A stretch of DNA of 64,000 nt from the NCBI RefSeq assembly GCF_900543425.1, contig NZ_UQRQ01000010.1:1-64000 (forward strand). Direction: 5' to 3'. Of the stretch, positions 15,374 to 24,364 are shown one piece after another. The stretch is from an uncultured Sanguibacteroides sp. Its GTDB lineage: Bacteria; Bacteroidota; Bacteroidia; Bacteroidales; Marinifilaceae. The translations under genes and the position numbers were made by a program. The notes beneath the pieces were generated by a model, which made no database searches, was not told where the DNA came from, and saw only the letters and a program-made list of their open reading frames with translations. Position 1 is the first letter of the stretch. Each line of letters begins with the position of its first letter.

Positions 15374-17212
15374 ATGAATAAATTTGGATATAGAAAAGGA
15401 ATTATTGCGGGTATTATCATATGCGTCTGTGTTATTTATATCATCAGGCTATTCATTTATCAGGTAGTTGATGATCAATTCAAACAAATGGCGGATAACA
15501 ATTCTCAAAGAATCGAGATAGTATACCCTGCACGCGGTCTGATATACGATCGTAATCATAAATTGTTGGTTGATAATCAGGCGGCATACGATCTGATGAT
15601 TATCCCGAGACAGGTAAAAGAATTTGATACGACTGATCTAATTTCCATACTCGGTATATCGAAAGAATTTTTAGACAGGAATCTTCAGAAGTGCAAGACT
15701 TACTCCAAATACAAACCTTCTATTCTGGTTTCCCAGATCACGGGAGATAAATACGCCGTACTTCAGGAAAAGCTGTATCGCTATCCGGGATTTTATATTC
15801 AAACGAGAACATTGAGAAAGTATAATGTTCAACATTCTGCGGATGTGTTTGGTTATATCGGAGAAGTCAGCTTGGAGCAGGTAAAAAAAGATACCTGTTA
15901 TGAACCGGGAGATTATATCGGTATCAACGGACTGGAAAGAACATACGAGACCACTCTGCGGGGAGAAAAGGGTAAAAAAATCGTATTGGTAGACAACCAT
16001 AACCGAATAAAAGGTTCCTTTCAGGATGGAAAATACGACAAGGAAGCGATTGTAGGTCAAGATTTGGAGACCACGTTGGATATAGACTTACAGGACTACG
16101 CGTATCAGTTAATGCGTAACAAAAAAGGAGGTATCGTGGCTATTGAACCGGAAACCGGGGAGATTTTAGCAAAGGTTTCGAGTCCCGGTTACGATCCACA
16201 GCTGATGGTTGGACTGGACAGGGGCAAAAACTACCTGAAATTGGAGCAGGACAGTCTACGCCCTCTATTCGATCGTACAACAATGGCTCAGTACCCTCCC
16301 GGATCCATTTTTAAAACGATCCAGGCCCTGATCGGCCTGCAGACGAAAGCAATAACTACCGAGAGCAAATTTTCCTGTTCGGGCGGAGCTTACATTGGCG
16401 GTAAACGTTTTATGAAATGCCATTTCCACGACTCCCCTACTGATTTACGGGCGTCTATTCAAAATTCCTGTAATCCTTATTACGTGAATGTATTCCGGCG
16501 TGTACTGGAGCTACCTCAATATGAAAATGTGCGAAATGCCTATAACGAATGGAGAAAATACGTCATCTCCTTTGGATTGGGAAGTAAATTATGTCCTGAT
16601 TTTCAAAATGAAGTGAGCGGCTCCATTCCGACGCAAGCCTACTATGACCGGGTACATCGTACCAAGAACTGGCATCCTCTTTATATCATTTCTTTGTCGA
16701 TCGGACAGGGCGAGCTGTTGATAACCCCCATACAGATGGCCAATATTGCCGCTATTCTGGCAAACCGAGGATATTATATGACTCCGCACATCGTACGTCC
16801 TGACGAGGCAACTTTTCCGAACCGGATAGAGAAACATACCGTCGACATCAATAAGTCCTATTTCAAACCGATCATTGAAGGAATGGAATTGGTCGTTAAA
16901 AAAGGTACCGGAAGAAATGCTCAGGTCGACTCCATATCAATTGCCGGAAAAACAGGGACCGTACAAAATCCGCAGGGAGACGACCACTCTGTCTTTATCG
17001 CTTTTGCTCCCGTGGACCGCCCGAAAATCGCCCTTATCGTGTACGTGGAGAATGGTGTATGGGGGTCTACTTATGCCGCCCCTATTGCCGGCTTGTTGAT
17101 TGAAAAATATTTGAAAGGTAAAATATCGGATAAGAAAAAAGAGTTGGAGAAAAGAATGCTTGAAAGCGATTTAATTCACCAAACGAATAAAAACAGGAAA
17201 GGCGATGAATAG
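15374..17212 (+). CDS. mrdA: Penicillin-binding protein 2, peptidoglycan transpeptidase
   Basis: Cross-links new peptidoglycan during elongation, working with RodA. The 612 residues hold an N-terminal membrane anchor (about 8-30), a dimerisation domain (YPARGLIYDRN onward) and the transpeptidase domain. The catalytic Ser311-x-x-Lys314 is in PPGSIFKTI, the second motif is NSCNPYYVN (SxN-like), and K526-T527-G528 forms the KTG triad. It is an expected target of beta-lactams such as mecillinam. It starts 30 bp after mreD and overlaps rodA by 8 bp. Confidence 0.96.
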   Translation: MNKFGYRKGIIAGIIICVCVIYIIRLFIYQVVDDQFKQMADNNSQRIEIVYPARGLIYDRNHKLLVDNQAAYDLMIIPRQVKEFDTTDLISILGISKEFLDRNLQKCKTYSKYKPSILVSQITGDKYAVLQEKLYRYPGFYIQTRTLRKYNVQHSADVFGYIGEVSLEQVKKDTCYEPGDYIGINGLERTYETTLRGEKGKKIVLVDNHNRIKGSFQDGKYDKEAIVGQDLETTLDIDLQDYAYQLMRNKKGGIVAIEPETGEILAKVSSPGYDPQLMVGLDRGKNYLKLEQDSLRPLFDRTTMAQYPPGSIFKTIQALIGLQTKAITTESKFSCSGGAYIGGKRFMKCHFHDSPTDLRASIQNSCNPYYVNVFRRVLELPQYENVRNAYNEWRKYVISFGLGSKLCPDFQNEVSGSIPTQAYYDRVHRTKNWHPLYIISLSIGQGELLITPIQMANIAAILANRGYYMTPHIVRPDEATFPNRIEKHTVDINKSYFKPIIEGMELVVKKGTGRNAQVDSISIAGKTGTVQNPQGDDHSVFIAFAPVDRPKIALIVYVENGVWGSTYAAPIAGLLIEKYLKGKISDKKKELEKRMLESDLIHQTNKNRKGDE

Positions 17213-18626
17213 ACAAACGAACCTGATTGCTAATATTGATTGGATCTCTATCCTACTTTATATTTTGCTTGTCTTTATGGGCTGGATCAATATATATGCC
17301 GCCGTGTACGACGAGAATCATACCAGTATATTCGATTTTTCGCAACAATACGGGAAACAATTGATATGGATAGGAGCTTCTTTCGTATTGGCTTTTTTAG
17401 TGTTACTGACCGATAGTAAATTTTTTACCGCTTTTTCTTTTATCATATACGGGATTACCATATGTCTTCTGCTTTGTGTCCTGATTTTCGGAAAAGAGGT
17501 ACATGGGGCCCGTTCCTGGTTTGAAATTCAGGGCATTCGCATACAGCCGGCAGAGTTCGCCAAATTTGCGACGAACTTGGCATTAGCCAACGTCATGAGC
17601 AGACATAACTTTAAGGTAATGAGAATAAGTAATTTGTTGCTGATCGGAATTCTCTTGTTCATACCTGCCGCTCTCATTATTTTACAGAACGACACGGGTT
17701 CTGCCCTTGTTTACAGCTCTTTTATTCTGGTATTATTCAGGGAAGGATTGCATGGCTCCATCCTTTTACTCTGTTTTGTCGCCGTTGTGCTTTTTGTCCT
17801 CAGTATTTTATACTCTCCGTTTACCGTATTGGTTATTATCCTGATCGGTACCTTCGCCGCCTACTATTATTATCGTCATAATCTCAGGGAATTAGTTAAA
17901 ATAATCGGAATACTGACACTGCTCTTTTTTATCTTCTTTTTTGTCAATTGGGCTATTCAGGGAAATTTATCTGATTACTACATGTTATTACTGTCCTATC
18001 TGATTTGTAATTTGGCTGGATTGATTTATGTCTACAAAAAAAAGATAAAGCATATTGCCTTACTGATACTCGTTTCATGGTTATGTATCGGAGCGACGGT
18101 TTCTGTCGATTATATGTTCGAGAAACTTCAACCTCACCAAAGAGATCGTATTAACAATTTGTTAGGCATAACCGTCGACAAAAAAGGAACGGGATATAAT
18201 GTCTATCAATCTAAAATTGCCATCGGTTCGGGGGGTTTTTGGGGAAAAGGCTTTTTACAGGGAACCCAGACAAAATTTAATTTTGTACCGGAACAAAGTA
18301 CGGATTTTATCTTTTGTACTGTCGGAGAAGAGTGGGGATTTGTGGGAAGTGCCCTGGTCATATTATTACTCATGACGTTTATCCTGCGGATTATCTATCT
18401 GGCAGAACGCCAACGTTCTAACTTTTCCCGGATATACGGCTATGGAGTAGCCGCTATCCTGTTCTTCCACGTGGCGGTGAACATCGGAATGACTATCGGT
18501 ATGGCCCCCGTCATCGGAATCCCCCTTCCTTTTTTCAGTTACGGGGGCTCTTCCTTATGGGCCTTTACAATACTCATATTCATATTTCTACGACTCGATT
18601 CCAATCGGTTACAGGTATTTAGATAA
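17205..18626 (+). CDS. rodA: Peptidoglycan glycosyltransferase RodA
   Basis: The SEDS-family polymerase that makes glycan strands for PBP2. The 473-residue polytopic protein shows about ten membrane spans and the conserved phrases GARSWFEI...QPAEFAKF near residue 100, LQNDTGSALVY around 160, FVPEQSTDFIFCTVGEEWGF near 360 and a C-terminal GIPLPFFSYGGSSL. The Asp in the QNDTGSA segment corresponds to the catalytic aspartate of SEDS proteins. It is slightly longer than E. coli RodA because of a mid-protein hydrophobic insertion (about 225-280). It is the last gene of the cluster. Confidence 0.95.
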   Translation: MNRQTNLIANIDWISILLYILLVFMGWINIYAAVYDENHTSIFDFSQQYGKQLIWIGASFVLAFLVLLTDSKFFTAFSFIIYGITICLLLCVLIFGKEVHGARSWFEIQGIRIQPAEFAKFATNLALANVMSRHNFKVMRISNLLLIGILLFIPAALIILQNDTGSALVYSSFILVLFREGLHGSILLLCFVAVVLFVLSILYSPFTVLVIILIGTFAAYYYYRHNLRELVKIIGILTLLFFIFFFVNWAIQGNLSDYYMLLLSYLICNLAGLIYVYKKKIKHIALLILVSWLCIGATVSVDYMFEKLQPHQRDRINNLLGITVDKKGTGYNVYQSKIAIGSGGFWGKGFLQGTQTKFNFVPEQSTDFIFCTVGEEWGFVGSALVILLLMTFILRIIYLAERQRSNFSRIYGYGVAAILFFHVAVNIGMTIGMAPVIGIPLPFFSYGGSSLWAFTILIFIFLRLDSNRLQVFR

Positions 18627-18721
18627 CGGATATTTTAAATTGGCGTATTCCGGAACCTATAAACCGTAAATGTTTTAAATTGTAAATTAAATTTTATACT
18701 TTCGTTCCCAAATAATTTTAA

Positions 18722-19984
18722 ATGGTAAGCATGAAAACATTAATTATAAATATAAAGCAACTCGTTCAGGTTGAGAAAGAACCGAGAACGTGGGTTGCAG
18801 GTGCGGATATGGCCCGATTGGGGATTATCGATGATGCCTATTTGTTGGTGGAAGACGGTTACATACAGGCTTTCGGTAAAATGAGCGAATTAGACCAGCA
18901 TGCCGTATACGAAGGAGGCGATACCATTCAGGAGATCGATGCTACCGGGCGTCTGGTTCTTCCCGCTTTTTGCGACTCGCACACTCATATCGTATATGCG
19001 GGTAGTCGAGAGATAGAATACATCGACAAGATCAAAGGACTCTCTTATGAAGAGATCGCTCAAAGAGGAGGAGGAATTTTAAATTCCGCAGAACGTATCC
19101 GAAAAGCCAGTGAAGAGGAATTATATGATTCGGCATTCGAACGTCTTCAGGAGATTGCCATGTTAGGAACGGGGGCTGTTGAAATCAAAAGCGGATATGG
19201 TCTTAGTACGGAAAGCGAACTGAAAATGCTGCGGGTGATCAAACGCTTGAAAGAGGATACTCCCTTAACCATAAAATCAACATTCTTGGGGGCACATGCT
19301 GTTCCGACAGAATACAAGGGACGCCAGACGGAATACGTGGATTTGATTATCAACGAGATGATTCCGGCCGTTGCTTCCGAGGAATTAGCCGACTATATCG
19401 ACGTATTCTGCGATAAAGGATTTTTCACGGTCGAAGATACCGATCGCATGTTGAATGCCGGGATGAAACACGGATTGCGCGCGAAGATACACGCGAATGA
19501 GTTGGACTACTCGGGTGGTATCCAAGTAGGGGTAAAATACAATGCCCTTTCCGTCGATCATCTGGAATATGTCGGGAAAGAAGAGATTGAAGTATTGAAA
19601 GGTAGCGAAACAATGCCGACAGTATTACCGGGAGCGGCCTTCTTTTTAAATATGCCTTATTCTCCCGTGCGGGAAATGATCAATGCCGGCCTTCCCGTTG
19701 CATTGGCTTCCGATTATAATCCGGGCTCCTCTCCTTCCGGCAATATGAAATTTGTCATGTCTTTGGGATGTGTAAATTATAAAATGCTTCCGGAAGAGGT
19801 AATTAATGCAACGACCATTAACTCCGCTTATGCCATGGGGGTTGAAAACGAACTGGGAAGTATTGCCGTCGGCAAAAAGGCTAATTTCTATATCACGACT
19901 CCCATTACCGGAATCGAATTTCTTCCGTATGCTTACGGGAGCAATCTGATCGAAGCTGTATTTTTGAACGGAGAACAAATCTGA
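18722..19984 (+). CDS. hutI: Imidazolonepropionase
   Basis: Hydrolyses imidazolonepropionate to N-formimino-L-glutamate, the third step of histidine breakdown. The 420-residue amidohydrolase has the metal-binding DSHTHIVYAG, AHAVPTEYKG, KIHANELDYSGG with a metal-ligand His, VDHLEYVG and the late Asp in LASDYNPGSSP. ATG 18722 and ATG 18731 are both possible starts. The product is the substrate of the next gene, 235 bp downstream. The first two enzymes of the pathway (HutH, HutU) are not in the window. Confidence 0.95.
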   Translation: MVSMKTLIINIKQLVQVEKEPRTWVAGADMARLGIIDDAYLLVEDGYIQAFGKMSELDQHAVYEGGDTIQEIDATGRLVLPAFCDSHTHIVYAGSREIEYIDKIKGLSYEEIAQRGGGILNSAERIRKASEEELYDSAFERLQEIAMLGTGAVEIKSGYGLSTESELKMLRVIKRLKEDTPLTIKSTFLGAHAVPTEYKGRQTEYVDLIINEMIPAVASEELADYIDVFCDKGFFTVEDTDRMLNAGMKHGLRAKIHANELDYSGGIQVGVKYNALSVDHLEYVGKEEIEVLKGSETMPTVLPGAAFFLNMPYSPVREMINAGLPVALASDYNPGSSPSGNMKFVMSLGCVNYKMLPEEVINATTINSAYAMGVENELGSIAVGKKANFYITTPITGIEFLPYAYGSNLIEAVFLNGEQI

Positions 19985-20060
19985 TAACGGTATGCCTTAT
20001 TCGCATTATAAAAAGATATGGGTTCGTAAAGCTTATAGAATACGCTACCCGTAGCAATTG

Positions 20061-20182
20061 ACGATTGAAGGATTCTGTAATTCAGAGATTTATTTTTTGA
20101 CTTTATGGACTCCGTTCGATTACGTGACTAAACAAAGAAAAGGATTAATCACAGAATCGTCCAATCACTAAATCATCGAATG
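20061..20182. repeat. Facing 8-bp-phased GATT and AATC arrays (locus B)
   Basis: Downstream of hutI, 20061-20091 carries GATT-type units every 8 bp on the plus strand (complement units: AAATCTCT, GAATTACA, GAATCCTT, CAATCGT). After about 55 bp, 20146-20182 carries the opposite orientation: TAATCACA, GAATCGTC, CAATCACT, AAATCATC, GAATG. The two can pair as an imperfect hairpin. The rest of the 235-bp hutI-ftcD gap shows no gene. Confidence 0.7.
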
Positions 20183-20218
20183 AAAATAAGCTTGTTATAA
20201 CAATATTACAGATAGAAT

Positions 20219-21919
20219 ATGAAAAAATTAATTGAATGCGTTCCCAATTTTAGCGAGGGAAACGATATGCATATTATTGATCAGATTACAGCAGAGATAA
20301 AAGCTGTGGAAGGAGTTAGTCTTATTGATGTCGATCCGGGGAAGGCAACCAATCGTACGGTTGTCACCATGGTCGGAACTCCGGAAGAAGTTTGCGAAGC
20401 GGCGTTTCGTGCCGTGAAGAAAGCTTCCGAACTTATCGATATGAAGAAACACAAAGGAGCACACCCCCGTTTCGGTGCTACGGACGTTTGTCCGTTGGTT
20501 CCGGTAGCTAATATTACGATGGAAGAGACGGTTGAGTATGCTCGTAAATTGGCAAAACGTATCGGAGAAGAACTGAATATACCCGTATACTGTTACGAAA
20601 ATGCGGCTTTTGTGCCGGAAAGAAGAAATTTGGCAACTTGTCGGGCCGGAGAATATGAAGCCTTGGGAGAACGTTTAAGCAGTGAACAATGGCATCCCGA
20701 TTTCGGTCCCCGCGAATTAAACGAATGGACAGCCAAAACCGGGGCTACGGCCGTAGGAGCTCGTAACTTCCTGGTAGCTTATAATGTCAATCTGAATACC
20801 ACCTCTACCCGTCGGGCCAACTCCATAGCCTTCGATGTACGCGAACGCGGACGGGTTAAACGGGAAGGAAATCCCATTACGGGAAAAAAAGTGTTAGACG
20901 AAAAAGGAAAACCCGTCATGATTCCCGGAACGTTGAAATCGGTTAAAGCGATAGGCTGGTTTATTGAAGAATACGGTATTGCCCAGATTTCTATGAACTT
21001 GACGGATATCTCGATAACCTCCGTACACGAGGCGTTCGACGAAGTGTGTCGTAAAGCTAACGATCGGGGAATAAGAGTGACCGGCTCCGAACTGGTCGGT
21101 GTAATTCCGTTAAAGGCCATGCTGGATGCCGGACGTTATTTCTTACGGAAACAACAACGTTCTACCGGAGTTTCCGATAAAGAACTGATAAAGATCGCTG
21201 TTAAATCTTTGGGATTGGACGAACTTTATCCGTTCGAACCGCGAAAGAAAATCATCGAGTACATTCTGGAAGACGAGATGAATAACGGTAAAAAACACTT
21301 GGTGGATATGACGTTAACCGAATTCGCCGATGAAACGGCTTCGGAATCCCCTGCCCCCGGAGGCGGTTCGATTTCCGCTTACATGGGTGCTTTGGGTTCC
21401 TCTTTGGCCACTATGGTGGCTAACCTCTCCTCCCACAAACGGGGTTGGGACGATCGTTGGGAAGAATTTAGTAACTGGGCAGAAAGAGGAAAAGCGTACC
21501 AAGTTGAGTTAATCAAAATGGTTGACGAGGATACTAACGCTTTCAATCGTATTATGGATGCATTCGGACTACCTAAGAAGAGCGAAGAAGAAAAAGCAGC
21601 TCGTCAACAAGCCATCCAAGAGGCTACAAAATACGCAACCGAGATTCCTTTCAAAACGATGATGTTATGTTACGAATGCATGGAAGTGGTGAAAGCCATG
21701 GCCGAAATCGGGAACCCGAATTCGGTAACCGATGCGGGAGTTGGAGCTTTGGCCGCTCGTTCCGGGGTAATCGGTGCATTCCTAAACGTGAAAATCAACG
21801 CCGCAGGCTTGGATGATAAAGAGTACGCCAACGACATCATCACTCGAGGAGAAAAAGTAGTCGAAATGGCTAAACAAATGGAAACTGAAATTTTGGAAAT
21901 CGTAAACTCCAAAATCTAA
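20219..21919 (+). CDS. ftcD: Fused glutamate formimidoyltransferase / formimino-THF cyclodeaminase
   Basis: Transfers the formimino group from formiminoglutamate to tetrahydrofolate, then releases ammonia to give 5,10-methenyl-THF. Residues 1 to about 330 are the transferase (MKKLIECVPNFSEGND; HKGAHPRFGATDVCPLVPV with catalytic His; ATAVGARNFLVAYNVNL). After a linker around 340-354, residues 354-566 are the cyclodeaminase (SPAPGGGSISAYMGALGSSL; NSVTDAGVGALAARSG). The 566-residue single-chain layout is like mammalian FTCD; many bacteria use two genes. It follows hutI and ends at a terminator. Confidence 0.95.
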   Translation: MKKLIECVPNFSEGNDMHIIDQITAEIKAVEGVSLIDVDPGKATNRTVVTMVGTPEEVCEAAFRAVKKASELIDMKKHKGAHPRFGATDVCPLVPVANITMEETVEYARKLAKRIGEELNIPVYCYENAAFVPERRNLATCRAGEYEALGERLSSEQWHPDFGPRELNEWTAKTGATAVGARNFLVAYNVNLNTTSTRRANSIAFDVRERGRVKREGNPITGKKVLDEKGKPVMIPGTLKSVKAIGWFIEEYGIAQISMNLTDISITSVHEAFDEVCRKANDRGIRVTGSELVGVIPLKAMLDAGRYFLRKQQRSTGVSDKELIKIAVKSLGLDELYPFEPRKKIIEYILEDEMNNGKKHLVDMTLTEFADETASESPAPGGGSISAYMGALGSSLATMVANLSSHKRGWDDRWEEFSNWAERGKAYQVELIKMVDEDTNAFNRIMDAFGLPKKSEEEKAARQQAIQEATKYATEIPFKTMMLCYECMEVVKAMAEIGNPNSVTDAGVGALAARSGVIGAFLNVKINAAGLDDKEYANDIITRGEKVVEMAKQMETEILEIVNSKI

Positions 21920-21944
21920 TTTCGATAAAGTTATTACCGCATAT

Positions 21945-21980
21945 AAAACATCCACGCTGAAAAAACAGCGTGGATGTTTT
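21945..21980 (+). terminator. Rho-independent terminator after ftcD
   Basis: AAAACATCCACGCTG (21945-21959) pairs perfectly with CAGCGTGGATGTTTT (21966-21980) around a six-A loop. Confidence 0.92.
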
Positions 21981-21988
21981 CATTATTT

Positions 21989-22068
21989 AAATCCCCCAAT
22001 CCCTTCATCTCATAATCTTCTAATCAGTTAATCTCTGAATCTCCTAATCACAGAATCAATTAATCTAA
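21989..22068. repeat. Array of ten 8-bp-phased AATC units (locus C)
   Basis: Ten consecutive octamers in perfect register: AAATCCCC, CAATCCCT, TCATCTCA, TAATCTTC, TAATCAGT, TAATCTCT, GAATCTCC, TAATCACA, GAATCAAT, TAATCTAA. Nine of ten keep AATC at positions 2-5; the other has CATC. The last unit contains the hppA stop codon, so in the hppA transcript the array is an immediate 3' UTR of GATT-N4 units. Confidence 0.85.
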
Positions 22069-24248
22069 AGAAGGCTAAACGCACAAGTAACGCCCGCCAT
22101 CACAATGGCGACCATACTCATCAGTTTAATTAATATATTCAGGCTCGGACCGGAAGTGTCTTTAAACGGGTCTCCTACCGTATCACCGATGACAGTAGCC
22201 TTGTGATTGTCGGATCCTTTACCGCCTAAATTCCCTTCTTCGATAAACTTCTTGGCATTGTCCCAAGCTCCTCCCGAATTTGCCATAAAGATAGCCAACA
22301 CGAAACCGGCTCCTAATCCTCCTGCCAATAGGCCGATTACTCCGGAAACACCAAAAATCAATCCCATAACAACCGGAATAATAATAGCCAATAAAGAAGG
22401 AAAAATCATTTCGTGTTGAGCTCCCTTCGTGGATATTTCGACACATTTGGCATAATCCGGCTCTCCCTCTCCTGTCATGATTCCTTTGATTTCCCTGAAT
22501 TGGCGACGCACTTCGTTCACCATCTTTTGGGCAGCTCTCCCCACGGCGTTCATGGTCAACCCGCAGAATAAGAAAGCCATCATAGCGCCGATGAAGATAC
22601 CTGCCAGTACCTTCGGATTCATCAGGGTCACATCATAATAATACATGAAATCCGTTAAAGAGGCATCGGCTGTTTTAATAGTTTCGCTACCGATAGTCAA
22701 TATCTCTTCTCCCATACGAAGCAATCCGATTTTTATCTCTTCGATATAAGAGGCAATCAAAGCTAATCCGGTAAGGGCGGCAGAACCGATTGCAAACCCT
22801 TTTCCCGTGGCAGCCGTCGTATTTCCAAGAGCATCCAAAGCATCCGTACGATGACGTACCTCTTCTCCCAGATTACTCATTTCGGCATTTCCTCCGGCAT
22901 TATCCGCAATAGGACCGTACGCATCGGTCGCCAAGGTGATTCCTAAGGTTGAAAGCATACCGACAGCCGCAATACCTATACCGTACAGTCCCATCGATAC
23001 GTTGGAAAAGTCAAATTCTGAAGCAAAAAGGAAAGAGAGAATAATACCCACAACGATCGCAAGTACAGGGATAGCGGTAGAAATCATTCCCGTCCCGATA
23101 CCTTTGATTATTACCGTAGCAGGCCCCGTCTCTGAACTTCTGGCAATATCCTGCGTCGGTTTATAAGCATGTGAGGTATAATATTCGGTTGCCTTTCCGA
23201 TGACTATTCCCGTGAGTAACCCCACGATAACGGAACCGCATATCCAATAACTTAAATCCAGCAAATGAACCACTAAAAAGCTGGAGGCTATAATTAAAAC
23301 GGAACTAATATTAATGCCTCGGTCTAAGGCCCTTAAAAGTTGTTGTTGTGAGGCTCCTTCTTTCGTTTTTACCATAAATATACCTAACAACGAAAGTACG
23401 ACACCGAAAGCGGCTATCAACATCGGAGCTAAAATAGCATTGAATTGTATATCGGGATCCAAACGATAGGCCGCAGCTCCCAAAGCTGCCGTTGCCAGGA
23501 TAGAACCACAATATGATTCGTACAAATCGGCACCCATACCGGCAACGTCTCCCACGTTATCCCCCACGTTATCGGCAATTGTTGCCGGATTACGAGGATC
23601 ATCTTCCGGTATACCGGCCTCTACCTTTCCCACCAAATCCGCTCCGACATCGGCAGCCTTAGTGAAAATACCACCTCCCACTCTCGCGAAAAGAGCTTGT
23701 GTAGAAGCACCCATACCGAACGTCAACATAGTCGTCGTAATTACAATTGCTTTTTCCGTTGTCGTCGGTTCTTCAACAAAGTAATCTAATAAAAGCCACC
23801 ACAATGAGATATCCAATAGAGCCAGCCCGACAACTACCAATCCCATCACGGCTCCCGAACGAAACGCTATTTTCAATCCGTCGTTTAAATTCCTACGGGC
23901 TGCATTAGCCGTACGGGCAGATGCATATGTAGCTGTTTTCATCCCGATATATCCGGCCAATCCAGAAAAAAAACCACCCGTCAGAAAGGCAAACCACACC
24001 CATTCATTTTGTAAACCGGGTCCGTATGCCATCCAGGCAAAAAGGATACACAACACTACAAATACACTACCGACTACTTTATATTGCTGACTCAGATAAG
24101 CCATAGCCCCTTTACGCACATGTCCGGCAATACGTTTCATCGTATCCGTACCCTCGGATTCTTTCATCATCTGACTAAAAAAGATTCTTGCAAAAAGGAG
24201 AGCGATAATAGCACACACAGGTACTATCCAGAATAGATCGTTTAACAT
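22065..24248 (-). CDS. hppA: Membrane-bound ion-translocating pyrophosphatase
   Basis: Hydrolyses cytoplasmic pyrophosphate and uses the energy to pump ions across the inner membrane. The 727-residue, roughly 16-span protein contains the pyrophosphate-binding DVGADLVGKVEAGIPEDDPRN and DNVGDNVGD motifs and the late DNAKKFIEEG...HKATVIGDTVGDPFKDTSGP segment. GNTTAATGKG has Ala where potassium-independent enzymes have Lys, so potassium dependence is predicted. The DLYESY motif places Glu where sodium-pumping members have it, suggesting Na+ or dual Na+/H+ transport. The gene stands alone. Confidence 0.94.
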   Translation of the reverse strand: MLNDLFWIVPVCAIIALLFARIFFSQMMKESEGTDTMKRIAGHVRKGAMAYLSQQYKVVGSVFVVLCILFAWMAYGPGLQNEWVWFAFLTGGFFSGLAGYIGMKTATYASARTANAARRNLNDGLKIAFRSGAVMGLVVVGLALLDISLWWLLLDYFVEEPTTTEKAIVITTTMLTFGMGASTQALFARVGGGIFTKAADVGADLVGKVEAGIPEDDPRNPATIADNVGDNVGDVAGMGADLYESYCGSILATAALGAAAYRLDPDIQFNAILAPMLIAAFGVVLSLLGIFMVKTKEGASQQQLLRALDRGINISSVLIIASSFLVVHLLDLSYWICGSVIVGLLTGIVIGKATEYYTSHAYKPTQDIARSSETGPATVIIKGIGTGMISTAIPVLAIVVGIILSFLFASEFDFSNVSMGLYGIGIAAVGMLSTLGITLATDAYGPIADNAGGNAEMSNLGEEVRHRTDALDALGNTTAATGKGFAIGSAALTGLALIASYIEEIKIGLLRMGEEILTIGSETIKTADASLTDFMYYYDVTLMNPKVLAGIFIGAMMAFLFCGLTMNAVGRAAQKMVNEVRRQFREIKGIMTGEGEPDYAKCVEISTKGAQHEMIFPSLLAIIIPVVMGLIFGVSGVIGLLAGGLGAGFVLAIFMANSGGAWDNAKKFIEEGNLGGKGSDNHKATVIGDTVGDPFKDTSGPSLNILIKLMSMVAIVMAGVTCAFSLL

Positions 24249-24280
24249 AGTTCTTATATTTGGTAGTTAATAATAAATAC

Positions 24281-24316
24281 AAAAAACTCATCAAGCAGTA
24301 AACGAACCTGATGAGT
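24281..24316 (-). terminator. Terminator after rimO
   Basis: On the minus strand, ACTCATCA (24316-24309) pairs with TGATGAGT (24293-24286) and is followed by a T run (24286-24281), in the right place to end rimO before hppA. Confidence 0.72.
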
Positions 24317-24364
24317 AAAAGTAAACATAAATAACTAAAAATAGCCTATGTTTTTCCGTTTTTT

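Noticed and set aside
21989..22068. CRISPR-like array
   Set aside because: Units are 8 bp with no long repeat or spacer structure and no cas genes nearby.
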